This document shows, piece by piece, positions 57,292-64,000 of a DNA stretch of 64,000 nucleotides (position 1 is its first letter; every line of letters begins with the position of its first letter). A program made the translations under genes and the position numbers. The notes beneath the pieces are model-generated. The model saw only the letters and a program-made list of their open reading frames with translations. It searched no databases and had not been told where the DNA came from. The stretch comes from Methylocystis hirsuta (GTDB taxonomy: Bacteria; Pseudomonadota; Alphaproteobacteria; Rhizobiales; Beijerinckiaceae): positions 2,356,001-2,420,000 of the forward strand of contig NZ_QWDD01000001.1 in assembly GCF_003722355.1 (NCBI RefSeq), written 5' to 3'.

Positions 57292-57668
57292 GCGGAGAGG
57301 GAAGGCTCGACGATAAACGGAAACGCGCCCTCGACGATCGCGCCATCCGTCGCCAGCACACGGTAGTCGACCTCATACAGTCCGGGCTGCAGAACCGGCG
57401 TGTCGAGGATCAATTCTTTGGAGGCTTCTTTCTGGGTCGCTTTGGCGATCACCAGGCCGTTTCTGCTCTTCAGCGTTATCGTTGAGATGACGGCGTCGGC
57501 CTTCCCCTCAAACACCAGCCTGATCTGACGCACGGGCTTGATGACTCGCTGTCTCGACGCAGGGAACGACTCGACGAGGAACTGATGATGAGCCAGCCCG
57601 GCCGTCGCGGAGCAAAAGCCCAGCCCCGCGGCGAGGACCGCCGCCCAAGCGTATCTGATGAGCTTCAT
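57288..57668 (-). CDS. CopC-like periplasmic copper-binding protein
   Basis: A 126-residue secreted protein with GGGAGAAAG before ATG 57668 and a signal peptide ending at AGLAH. The mature part is the CopC beta-sandwich: HHQFLVESFPASRQRV at the N-terminus, IRLVFEGKADAVISTI, LQPGLYEVDYRVLATDGAIVEGAFPFIVE at the C-terminus. The N-terminal His typical of Cu(II) binding is present (HH). The second His, normally in a DGHxxxG motif near the C-terminus, is replaced (DGAIVEG), so copper affinity may be reduced or different. No copD or other copper gene is adjacent. Confidence 0.87.
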   Translation of the reverse strand: MKLIRYAWAAVLAAGLGFCSATAGLAHHQFLVESFPASRQRVIKPVRQIRLVFEGKADAVISTITLKSRNGLVIAKATQKEASKELILDTPVLQPGLYEVDYRVLATDGAIVEGAFPFIVEPSLSA

Positions 57669-57952
57669 TTGTCTTTCTCCCGACCGGCGAACCGCCGCCC
57701 GCCTCGATGTCTGAGAAGTAACTTTCCCTCGCGCGATTTGTTCGAGCGCGAGCGCAGGCAAAAGCCGCGGAGCGGCGACAGGAAATTTGCGCAAAATTCG
57801 TCGACCGCTGCGCCGCCTCGCCCTTAGGGCTGCGCCGCCTTGCCCTTTGGGCTGCGACCTCCTAAAACCCTTAAGCGTCGACGGTCCCGCCGGGCGGCGC
57901 CTTTTTGCGTTATGCGCCAAAATGCGCGACGCGCCGTCAGCGGAACCCAATC

Positions 57953-58939
57953 TTGTCCGACAAGAACGCCCTCTCCTGGCCGAATTTCGCCGTGTCGATT
58001 CTGGGCGGCGTCGCAGCGGCCGTGATCTTCGCCGTGGTCGCGCGCGGCGGTTTCGGCGGGCTCCTCTTGGCGCATCTTGCGCCCTTGCCGATCATGATCG
58101 TCGCTTTCTCCTTTGGCCTGATCCACGGCGCGACGTCGGCGATACTCGCATCGATCATCCTGTCCTTCTGGCCGCATCCGGTGATCGGCATGGGATATGC
58201 GCTGCTGGTCGCGGCGCCCGCCTGGTCCGCTGTCTATGCGGCGCTCGGCGCGCCCCGCGGCGGCCGGGAGAGGCTGACGCGCAATCTGCCGGGCTGGGCG
58301 ACGCTTGCGCCTGCGACCTTTCTGGCGACGGCGATCATTCTCTGGCTGATCGTCTCCACCCTCGCGTTCGGATCGCTCGACGAAGCGTTGAATCCGATCC
58401 GGGCGCGCGCCTTCATCCTGCTCGACATTATGGTCAAGGAGCGCGACCTTGGCGATAAGATCGATCCGACGACGCTTTCCGGGTCCGTCGCGCGCGCCGT
58501 CCCCGCGTTTCTCGCCGCCTACGGCCTCCTGATCCACGTCGTCAATTTGTGGCTCGCCGCAAGAATTGCGCAAGCGTCCAAGCTGCTCGGCCGGCCTTGG
58601 CCGGACATCGCCAGCGAATTCCGTCTGCCAAAGCCTGTGGGCGGCCTGTTCCTGAGCGGAATCGCGCTGGCCTTCTTCCAGGGACTCGCCGGCGCGATCG
58701 GACTGGTGCTGGCGACGACCATGGGGTTGCTCCTTGCATTCCAAGGGCTCGCCGTCGCGCATATCTACCTGCGCGGTTCGCGCTCGAGCGCCCTGGTGCT
58801 GGCGATCATCTATTTCACCCTCGGATTTTTGGGGTGGCCCCTCCTGTTTTTCGCCGCACTCGGCGTCGCCGACCTGATCTTCAACTATCGCGTCCGAAAG
58901 ACGGACGCCGGGCCCACCGCGATGCAAAAACCGGATTGA
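57953..58939 (+). CDS. DUF2232 membrane protein
   Basis: A ~328-residue integral membrane protein with about eight helices (for example [60 protein letters not shown]). DUF2232/YybS-like proteins usually lie between rpsR and rplI; here the gene precedes rplI and dnaB as expected. TTG 57953 with GGAA eight bases upstream is the preferred start; an ATG at 57905 would add 16 basic residues. Function unknown. Confidence 0.88.
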   Translation: MSDKNALSWPNFAVSILGGVAAAVIFAVVARGGFGGLLLAHLAPLPIMIVAFSFGLIHGATSAILASIILSFWPHPVIGMGYALLVAAPAWSAVYAALGAPRGGRERLTRNLPGWATLAPATFLATAIILWLIVSTLAFGSLDEALNPIRARAFILLDIMVKERDLGDKIDPTTLSGSVARAVPAFLAAYGLLIHVVNLWLAARIAQASKLLGRPWPDIASEFRLPKPVGGLFLSGIALAFFQGLAGAIGLVLATTMGLLLAFQGLAVAHIYLRGSRSSALVLAIIYFTLGFLGWPLLFFAALGVADLIFNYRVRKTDAGPTAMQKPD

Positions 58940-58991
58940 CTTTCGCCCGGTTTTTCTCGACATAGCCCGCAATCTCGGAGAAGTAGCAAAG

Positions 58992-59555
58992 ATGGACGTC
59001 ATTCTGCTGGAACGCGTGGCCAAGCTCGGCCAGATGGGCGAGACCGTGCGCGTGCGCGACGGCTACGCCCGCAATTTCCTGCTGGCGCGCGGCAAGGCGC
59101 TGCGAGCGACGGAAAACAACAAGAAGCATTTCGAGACGCAGCGGGCGCAGATCGAGGCGCGCAATCTCGAGGCTAAGAAAGAAGCCGAAGCCGTCGCTGA
59201 AAAGCTCAACGGACAAAGCTTCAACATCATTCGCCAGGCGGGCGAGAGCGGCCAGCTCTATGGCTCGGTTTCGGCGCGAGATATCGCCGAGGCGGCGACC
59301 GCGGGCGGCTTCTCGGTCAGCCGCGATCAGATCGTCCTGGTGCACCCCATCAAGACTCTCGGCCTTCATCAGACGCCCGTGCATCTGCATCCGGAAGTCG
59401 ATGTGAAGATCACGATCAACGTGGCCCGTTCGGAAGAAGAGGCCGAGCGGCAGGCGCGCGGCGAAAGCGCAACGATCAGGGAAGAGACGTCGATGGACGA
59501 TCTCGGTCTGGAAGTCGGCGCGGCTCTGGCGGAAGCCGGCGACGTCGAGATGTAA
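58992..59555 (+). CDS. rplI: 50S ribosomal protein L9
   Basis: L9 binds domain V of 23S rRNA. The 187-residue product has the N-terminal domain ([36 protein letters not shown]), the long connecting helix, and the C-terminal domain ([20 protein letters not shown]). It is ~38 residues longer than E. coli L9 because of an acidic C-terminal tail, normal for alphaproteobacteria. GGAGAAG precedes the ATG. Usually rpsF and rpsR are upstream of this pair; they are absent here. Confidence 0.98.
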   Translation: MDVILLERVAKLGQMGETVRVRDGYARNFLLARGKALRATENNKKHFETQRAQIEARNLEAKKEAEAVAEKLNGQSFNIIRQAGESGQLYGSVSARDIAEAATAGGFSVSRDQIVLVHPIKTLGLHQTPVHLHPEVDVKITINVARSEEEAERQARGESATIREETSMDDLGLEVGAALAEAGDVEM

Positions 59556-59580
59556 GCTCCCGTAAGCGCACACGTCCATC

Positions 59581-59613
59581 GCCGGCGGCCCTTCGGCCGC
59601 CGGTTTCGTTTTC
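59581..59613 (+). terminator. rplI: Intrinsic terminator of rplI
   Basis: CCGGCGGCC (59582-59590) pairs with GGCCGCCGG (59595-59603) across CTTC and is followed by TTTCGTTTTC. It lies 26 bases after the rplI stop. Confidence 0.9.
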
Positions 59614-59821
59614 CCGGGCCCATCTCTGATTCTCTTTTAAATGCAAGAAGAGTCGGACGCGCGCTGAACGAATCTTTTTCACCGTGTGAATAAGGCTCGC
59701 TTCTCGCTGCGGCGGACAAATGGCTCTGGCGGCGCCGACGCGTTAATGTATTGTTAACGGCGTCTCAGGCTCGCGCGTCGCGTTCGCAGCCCGGAACAGT
59801 CTCAAACAAGTCCGATCATCG

Positions 59822-61327
59822 ATGCCACCAATCGAACAATTGGCGGGCCGGCGCGCGTTTCAGGTCGCGCAGCCGGACGCGCCTGCCTATCGCGCGCCGC
59901 CGCACAATATCGAGGCCGAGCAAGCGCTGCTCGGCGCGATTCTGGTCAACAATGACGCGTTCGACAGAGTCTCGGACTTCCTGAAGCCCGAGCATTTTTC
60001 CGAGGATTTGCACCGGCGCATCTATGAACTTGCGGCGCAGCTCATTCGCGCCGGCAAGCTCGCGACCGTCGTGACGCTGAAGACGTTCCTTGCCGACATC
60101 GAGCTTCCGGCGGGCGTGACGATCCAGGCCTATCTGGCCCGACTCGCCGCCGAGGCGACGACGATCATCAACGCCGAAGACTATGGCCGCACCGTTCATG
60201 ATCTCGCGGTTCGCCGGGATCTCATCGTCATCGGGCAGGATATCGTCAATACGGCCTATGATTCGCCGATCGATTCGCCGCCGCGCGCGCAGATCGAAGA
60301 AGCCGAACGGCAGCTCTATTCGATCGCCGAGACGGGTCGCTACGACGGCGGCTTTCAGCGATTCGCCGAAGCGCTCACCACTGCGCTCGACATGGCGAGC
60401 AGCGCCTACATGCGCGACGGGCATCTTTCCGGCGTCGCCACGGGCCTGCTCGATCTCGACGAAAAGATGGGCGGTCTGCAAAAATCCGACCTCATCATCG
60501 TCGCCGGGCGACCGGGCATGGGCAAGACCGCTCTCGCAACGAACATCGCCTTCAATGTCGCGCGCGCCTATCAATTCGAAGCCGAGCCCGACGGAACGCA
60601 TAAGACGATCAACGGCGGCATCGTCGGCTTCTTCTCTTTGGAAATGTCGGCCGAACAATTGGCGACGCGCGTTATCGCCGAGCAGTCTGGCGTGCCGAGC
60701 TATAAGATTCGCCGCGGCGACATCAATGAGGACGATTTTCGCCGCATCGCCGACGCCGCACGGGAAATGCAGAGCATTCCCTTCTACATCGATCAGAGCG
60801 GCGGCATCTCCATCGCACAGCTCACCGCGCGGGCGCGGCGCCTCAAACGGCAGAGAGGCCTGGACCTGCTCGTCGTGGACTATCTGCAATTGCTCGCCGG
60901 ATCGCGTTCTCGCAATGACAATCGCGTGCAGGAGCTCACCGAGATTACGACCGGCCTCAAGGCTCTCTCCAAAGAGCTCAATGTGCCGATCATCGCGCTG
61001 TCGCAGCTCTCCCGCCAAGTGGAGAACCGCGACGACAAGCGGCCACAGCTTTCCGATCTTCGCGAGTCAGGCTCGATCGAGCAGGACGCCGACGTCGTCA
61101 TCTTCGTGTACCGCGAAGAATATTATCTGCGCAATCGCGAGCCGCGCGAAGGCACCGAAGAACACATCCAATGGATGGCCGAGATGGAGCGCGCGCATGG
61201 TCGCGCCGAAGCGATCATCGGCAAGCAGCGTCACGGACCGACGGGAACCGTGCAGCTCGCCTTCGAGGCTGAGGTCACCCGCTTCTCCAATCTTGCCGAC
61301 GAGGACAAGCTGCCGGCGCGGATGTGA
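59822..61327 (+). CDS. dnaB: Replicative DNA helicase DnaB
   Basis: DnaB unwinds DNA at the replication fork as a hexamer. The 501-residue product has the N-terminal collar domain (APPHNIEAEQALLGAILVNN), the linker helix, and the RecA-like core with Walker A GRPGMGKTALA, FFSLEMSAEQLATR, Walker B LLVVDYLQLLAG and the Arg-finger region QLSRQVENRDDKRPQLSDLR. Upstream ~265 bases hold the rplI terminator and probably the dnaB promoter. Identification is secure. Confidence 0.98.
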   Translation: MPPIEQLAGRRAFQVAQPDAPAYRAPPHNIEAEQALLGAILVNNDAFDRVSDFLKPEHFSEDLHRRIYELAAQLIRAGKLATVVTLKTFLADIELPAGVTIQAYLARLAAEATTIINAEDYGRTVHDLAVRRDLIVIGQDIVNTAYDSPIDSPPRAQIEEAERQLYSIAETGRYDGGFQRFAEALTTALDMASSAYMRDGHLSGVATGLLDLDEKMGGLQKSDLIIVAGRPGMGKTALATNIAFNVARAYQFEAEPDGTHKTINGGIVGFFSLEMSAEQLATRVIAEQSGVPSYKIRRGDINEDDFRRIADAAREMQSIPFYIDQSGGISIAQLTARARRLKRQRGLDLLVVDYLQLLAGSRSRNDNRVQELTEITTGLKALSKELNVPIIALSQLSRQVENRDDKRPQLSDLRESGSIEQDADVVIFVYREEYYLRNREPREGTEEHIQWMAEMERAHGRAEAIIGKQRHGPTGTVQLAFEAEVTRFSNLADEDKLPARM

Positions 61328-61350
61328 CGTGAATTCGCGTTCGCGGGTCT

Positions 61351-61453
61351 GTCATTCCCGGCAGGCCGAAGGCCTGACCGGGAAACCAGAGCCAATTCAA
61401 GAACGCTGGTTTTGCTCTGGATTCCCGATCGCGCTCCGCGCGTCGGGAATGAC
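61351..61453. repeat. Dispersed repeat with 9-bp terminal inverted repeats (copy 2)
   Basis: A 103-bp element bounded by GTCATTCCC (61351-61359) and GGGAATGAC (61445-61453), with an interior (AGGCCGAAGGCCTGACCGGG and GATTCCCGATCGCGC) similar to copy 1 at 34337-34445. It lies between dnaB and the PRC-barrel cluster and may end dnaB transcription through its fold. Confidence 0.85.
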
Positions 61454-61478
61454 AGCCAGGCTAGGTTCAAGCGGCGTA

Positions 61479-61946
61479 TTACTTGCCGCCGAGGGTCCAA
61501 AGCCCCTTGTTCTTATCGAACCGGAAGCCCGTCGCGTTCTTCAGCTCGTCCTTGGTGGCGTTTATGGTCAGCCACCATTTGTTGTTGCGCTCAGCCGCCT
61601 TGATGTCGCTGAACGCGACCGCAACGTCCTTTTTGCCAATGCCAAGGAAGCCGCCCACCGAAATGATGGCGGCGCTGATCTTACCGCTGCGGTCCACCAC
61701 CAGATCCTTGACTTCGCCGATCTTGTTCTCCTGCGGATCGTAAATGTTCTGCTCGTGGATGTTCGAGACGAGCAGCGCATTCTGCGGAAGCGTGGTCAGA
61801 AATTGCGGCGCACCAGTCGTTTCCGTGGTCGAGCGGTCCATGGCTCCGGACGGGCGGTCCGTCGTGCGATTCATCATCTTTTCGGCCAAAGCCGCGCCTG
61901 ACAGCGTCGCGATAAGCGCGCCGGCGAGGACATAGGATTTGAGCAT
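61479..61946 (-). CDS. Secreted PRC-barrel protein (paralogue 1)
   Basis: A 155-residue protein: signal peptide (MLKSYVLAGALIATLSGAAL), a Thr/Arg-rich linker, then a PRC-barrel domain (LLVSNIHEQNIYDPQENKIG, VKDLVVDRSGKISAAIISVG, GFLGIGKKDVAVAFSDIKAA). A KWWLTINATKDELKNATGF motif closes the domain. GGAG lies seven bases before ATG 61946. PRC barrels are small beta-domains that mediate protein contacts; periplasmic forms are frequent in Hyphomicrobiales and of unknown role. Two related genes lie upstream on the same strand. Confidence 0.88.
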   Translation of the reverse strand: MLKSYVLAGALIATLSGAALAEKMMNRTTDRPSGAMDRSTTETTGAPQFLTTLPQNALLVSNIHEQNIYDPQENKIGEVKDLVVDRSGKISAAIISVGGFLGIGKKDVAVAFSDIKAAERNNKWWLTINATKDELKNATGFRFDKNKGLWTLGGK

Positions 61947-62092
61947 GGCTGTCTCCGTACATGTTGTTAGCGCCACAACGAACGGGCGTTCGTGTGCGCC
62001 TAGAACAAGCATCGGAGACCGATGTTCCAAGCTTCGCGGCAGATATCCAACGGACGACCGGCCGCCGCGCGAGTCTGGAACAGTTCAGCCGA

Positions 62093-62512
62093 TCAAATCG
62101 GGTCCCACAGACCGGTGGCCTTGTCGAACTTATACGCGAGGGCCTTCTTCAGCAGCTCCTTCGTCGTATTGAGAGTGAGCCAAGTCTTGTTGTTCTTCTG
62201 AGTGATGGTGATCGCGGATACGGGAATCGCAATATGCTTGACGCCGATGCCGAGAAAGCCGCCGACGTTCAGCATCACGGCGTTTATGGAGCCGTCGGCG
62301 GAAAACAGCATGTCCGCAATCGAGCCGAGCTTCTTTTCATTGGGATCATAGACCGGCTGCTTGTACCAGGCGGAGACCACCGAACCATAGACCGGCAGCC
62401 TTTCGAGCGGCACGACCACAACGGTTTCGTTTTGAGCCCCCTGCGCGCCAGCCGGTAGCGGCGCGAAAACGGCAAGAGCGAGCGAGGCTGCGACGATGAC
62501 GCGTTTCAGCAT
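62093..62512 (-). CDS. Secreted PRC-barrel protein (paralogue 2)
   Basis: A 139-residue protein with a signal peptide (MLKRVIVAASLALAVFAPLP) ending near AGAQG and a PRC barrel: LPVYGSVVSAWYKQPVYDPN, DMLFSADGSINAVMLNVGGF, IPVSAITITQKNNKTWLTLN and TTKELLKKALAYKFDKATGLW. The WYKQPVYD segment is shared with paralogue 3 (WYKKPVYD), which is its closest relative. Function unknown; probably part of a three-gene family that arose by tandem duplication. Confidence 0.88.
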   Translation of the reverse strand: MLKRVIVAASLALAVFAPLPAGAQGAQNETVVVVPLERLPVYGSVVSAWYKQPVYDPNEKKLGSIADMLFSADGSINAVMLNVGGFLGIGVKHIAIPVSAITITQKNNKTWLTLNTTKELLKKALAYKFDKATGLWDPI

Positions 62513-62586
62513 GAGAAAAATCCTTTTTGGAACGAGCGGCGGCCGGACTGCGCGCTACGCGAAACTCTCACGACGCGGCGCCCTTG

Positions 62587-63003
62587 CTACTTCACCTTCC
62601 AGGCGTGTTCGGCCGCATCATATTTGTAGCCGGTCGCCTTCTTCACGATGTCCTTTGTCGTATTGATGGTCAGCCAAGTCTTGTTGTTCTTTTCCGTGAC
62701 CGAGATGTCGTTCGCCGGAATGGCGACGTGCTTCGCGCCGATGCCGAGAAAGCCGCCGACGTCGAGCATGACGGCGTTGATCTCGCCGCCTGAAAATAGC
62801 ATGTCGGTGATCACGCCGACCTTCTTATCGTTCAAATCGTAGACCGGCTTTTTGTACCAAGCGGAAACCAGCGAGCCATAACGCGGCAACGCTTCCATAG
62901 GCACGACGACCTTGCTGTCCGGCGCGGCGGTTTCCGCGCGGACGGGATGGGCGACCGCGATGGCCATGCAGAATGAGAGCGCAACAAGCAAAGTTCTGTT
63001 CAT
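62587..63003 (-). CDS. Secreted PRC-barrel protein (paralogue 3)
   Basis: A 138-residue protein: signal peptide (MNRTLLVALSFCMAIAVAHP), then LPRYGSLVSAWYKKPVYDLN, ITDMLFSGGEINAVMLDVGG, FLGIGAKHVAIPANDISVTE and KNNKTWLTINTTKDIVKKAT. It is very similar to paralogue 2 over the whole mature length and less so to paralogue 1. No enzymatic motif. It is the first gene of the three on the minus strand; the spacing (about 75 and 146 bases) allows either one transcript or separate promoters. Confidence 0.88.
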   Translation of the reverse strand: MNRTLLVALSFCMAIAVAHPVRAETAAPDSKVVVPMEALPRYGSLVSAWYKKPVYDLNDKKVGVITDMLFSGGEINAVMLDVGGFLGIGAKHVAIPANDISVTEKNNKTWLTINTTKDIVKKATGYKYDAAEHAWKVK

Positions 63004-63051
63004 TCGACCAATCTCCCCAACGTCCTTGATACGGCTGCGATCATAGCTGAT

Positions 63052-64000
63052 TCATCGCGGCAGCACGCCCCAATAATCAAGATCAAGCAGCACCGCCGGA
63101 TCCGGCTTGCCCTCAGCGCCGTGGAGCGGAAAATCGGCGCAGGGCTTATCCTTGGTCGCGACGAGCCGCAGGCGCAAAGCGCCGATATCCTGGCGCCCGG
63201 GAATCTCCGCCTTCTCCAGAACCTCCGACCAGGCGAAGACCGTGCCCCCGGCGAACAGCGGGTTGACGTGGCGTCCGCCGTTCACGGCCGAGATATGGAA
63301 GACGTTCTCCAGGCCGTTGAAGGACAACGCCCGGGCGAGGGAAATCACGTGGCCGCCATAGATGATGCGCTTGCCGAACCGGCCCTGCGCCTCATAATAT
63401 TGATTGAAATGAACTTTCGAGTTGTTCTGGTAGAGCCGGGTCGCGAGCTGGTGCTCCGCCTCCTCGACCGTCATGCCGTCGATATGGTCGATTTTCTCGC
63501 CCTGTTCGTAATCCCCCCAAATATAGCGGGAGCCGGCGAGCGCCTTGTCATAGGCGCCGACATTGATCGGCGGCGCGGCCTTGCCAAGTTCGGACGGGGC
63601 GACGGACTTCGGCAGATCGGGCACGATCTCCGGTCCCACAGGGGCGTCCCTGTCGCGCTTTTTCACCATCACCCAGCGCGCATAGCTCAGCACGGTCTCG
63701 CCGCGTTGATTGGCGCCTGTCGTGCGCACATAGACGACGCCGGTTTCCTTGTTGGAATTCTCCTTAAGGCCGATGACCTCCGAGGTCGCCGACAGCGTGT
63801 CGCCCGGATAGACGGGGATCAGAAATTTGAAATCGGCGTAGCCGAGATTGGCGATGGCGTTGAGCGAGACGTCGGGCACGGTCTTGCCGAGCACGAGATG
63901 AAAGACGAGCAGATCGTCGATCGGCGCGCGCTCATAGCCGATCGCCTGCGCGAAGGCGGTGGACGACTGCACGGCGAAGCGCGGCAAATACAGGGCCGTA
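63052..64000 (-). CDS. mch: Mesaconyl-CoA hydratase (beta-methylmalyl-CoA dehydratase), 5' end beyond the window
   Basis: A MaoC-type double hot-dog dehydratase whose N-terminus lies beyond base 64000; the visible part is 315 residues. The segments DDLLVFHLVLGKTVPDVSLN, ANLGYADFKFLIPVYPGDTL and SATSEVIGLKENSNKETGVV read like mesaconyl-CoA hydratase of the ethylmalonyl-CoA pathway. The hydratase-2 motif appears as YPGDTL, and the second domain has GGHVISLARAL. The pathway regenerates glyoxylate in serine-cycle methylotrophs that lack isocitrate lyase. The assignment is from remembered family similarity; a generic MaoC dehydratase is the alternative. The open frame beyond a TTG at 63987 continues in frame to the edge. 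Confidence 0.88.
   Translation of the reverse strand, partial: TALYLPRFAVQSSTAFAQAIGYERAPIDDLLVFHLVLGKTVPDVSLNAIANLGYADFKFLIPVYPGDTLSATSEVIGLKENSNKETGVVYVRTTGANQRGETVLSYARWVMVKKRDRDAPVGPEIVPDLPKSVAPSELGKAAPPINVGAYDKALAGSRYIWGDYEQGEKIDHIDGMTVEEAEHQLATRLYQNNSKVHFNQYYEAQGRFGKRIIYGGHVISLARALSFNGLENVFHISAVNGGRHVNPLFAGGTVFAWSEVLEKAEIPGRQDIGALRLRLVATKDKPCADFPLHGAEGKPDPAVLLDLDYWGVLPR

Overview
The window is high-GC DNA from an alphaproteobacterium of the Hyphomicrobiales, most likely a serine-cycle methylotroph or methanotroph of the Methylocystaceae/Beijerinckiaceae type. The strongest metabolic hint is the gene cut by the right edge, which reads as mesaconyl-CoA hydratase of the ethylmalonyl-CoA pathway. 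A FadL-type outer-membrane channel, several c-type/iron/copper-related genes and lipoyl-bearing pyruvate dehydrogenase E1 beta fit that group. No methane or methanol oxidation gene lies in the window, so the assignment is inference. No rRNA, tRNA or CRISPR array was found.

Layout. 0-7.3 kb: the start of a trypsin-like protease (minus, cut by the left edge), ilvD, a CHASE3 hybrid histidine kinase, then the minus-strand run tsaD - phospholipase D-like - gpsA. 7.3-12.8 kb: a Gly/Tyr-rich secreted protein, hemC-hemD, a serine hydrolase and cysG. 12.9-19.3 kb: a TonB siderophore receptor, a class I cytochrome c, alkB, dapB-gpmA and a MogA-type gene. 19.6-23.9 kb (accessory): a His-rich RlpA-like protein, a VapBC pair and a TIR-STAND-repeat protein whose reading frame is broken. 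24-31.9 kb: a hairpin-rich repeat, thiC under a TPP riboswitch, a divergent P-type ATPase, a FadL homologue, the Mrp Fe-S carrier and a GDCCVxC mini-protein. 31.9-37 kb: a VOC protein and the pyruvate dehydrogenase genes, with E2 separated from E1 alpha/E1 beta by two opposite-strand genes and a repeat. 37-44.2 kb: DUF1499, small proteins (one a TonB-plug-like fragment), a Nudix hydrolase, tuf, a two-gene module with a TIR-like or deoxyribosyltransferase-like protein, secreted proteins and a DUF3611 membrane gene with an in-frame stop. 44.3-52.8 kb: a dihydroorotase homologue lacking its HxH metal motif, a PAS histidine kinase, ftsE-ftsX, a DUF218 protein, plsC, thpR, and tesA divergent from ybbA. 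52.8-57.3 kb: a dGTPase gene with an in-frame TGA sits between ybbA and its permease partner ybbP. 57.3-64 kb: a CopC-like protein, DUF2232-rplI-dnaB, three tandem secreted PRC-barrel paralogues and the partial mesaconyl-CoA hydratase.

Most genes are ordinary housekeeping, biosynthetic or envelope functions. The places that deserve attention are the interrupted reading frames (TIR-STAND, dGTPase, DUF3611), the two-gene TIR-like module at 40.7-41.5 kb, the split PDH locus in which the lipoyl domain is on E1 beta and absent from E2, and a repeat family with 9-bp terminal inverted repeats next to several of the breaks. These may be remnants of defence islands and of rearrangement, but that is inference from sequence alone.
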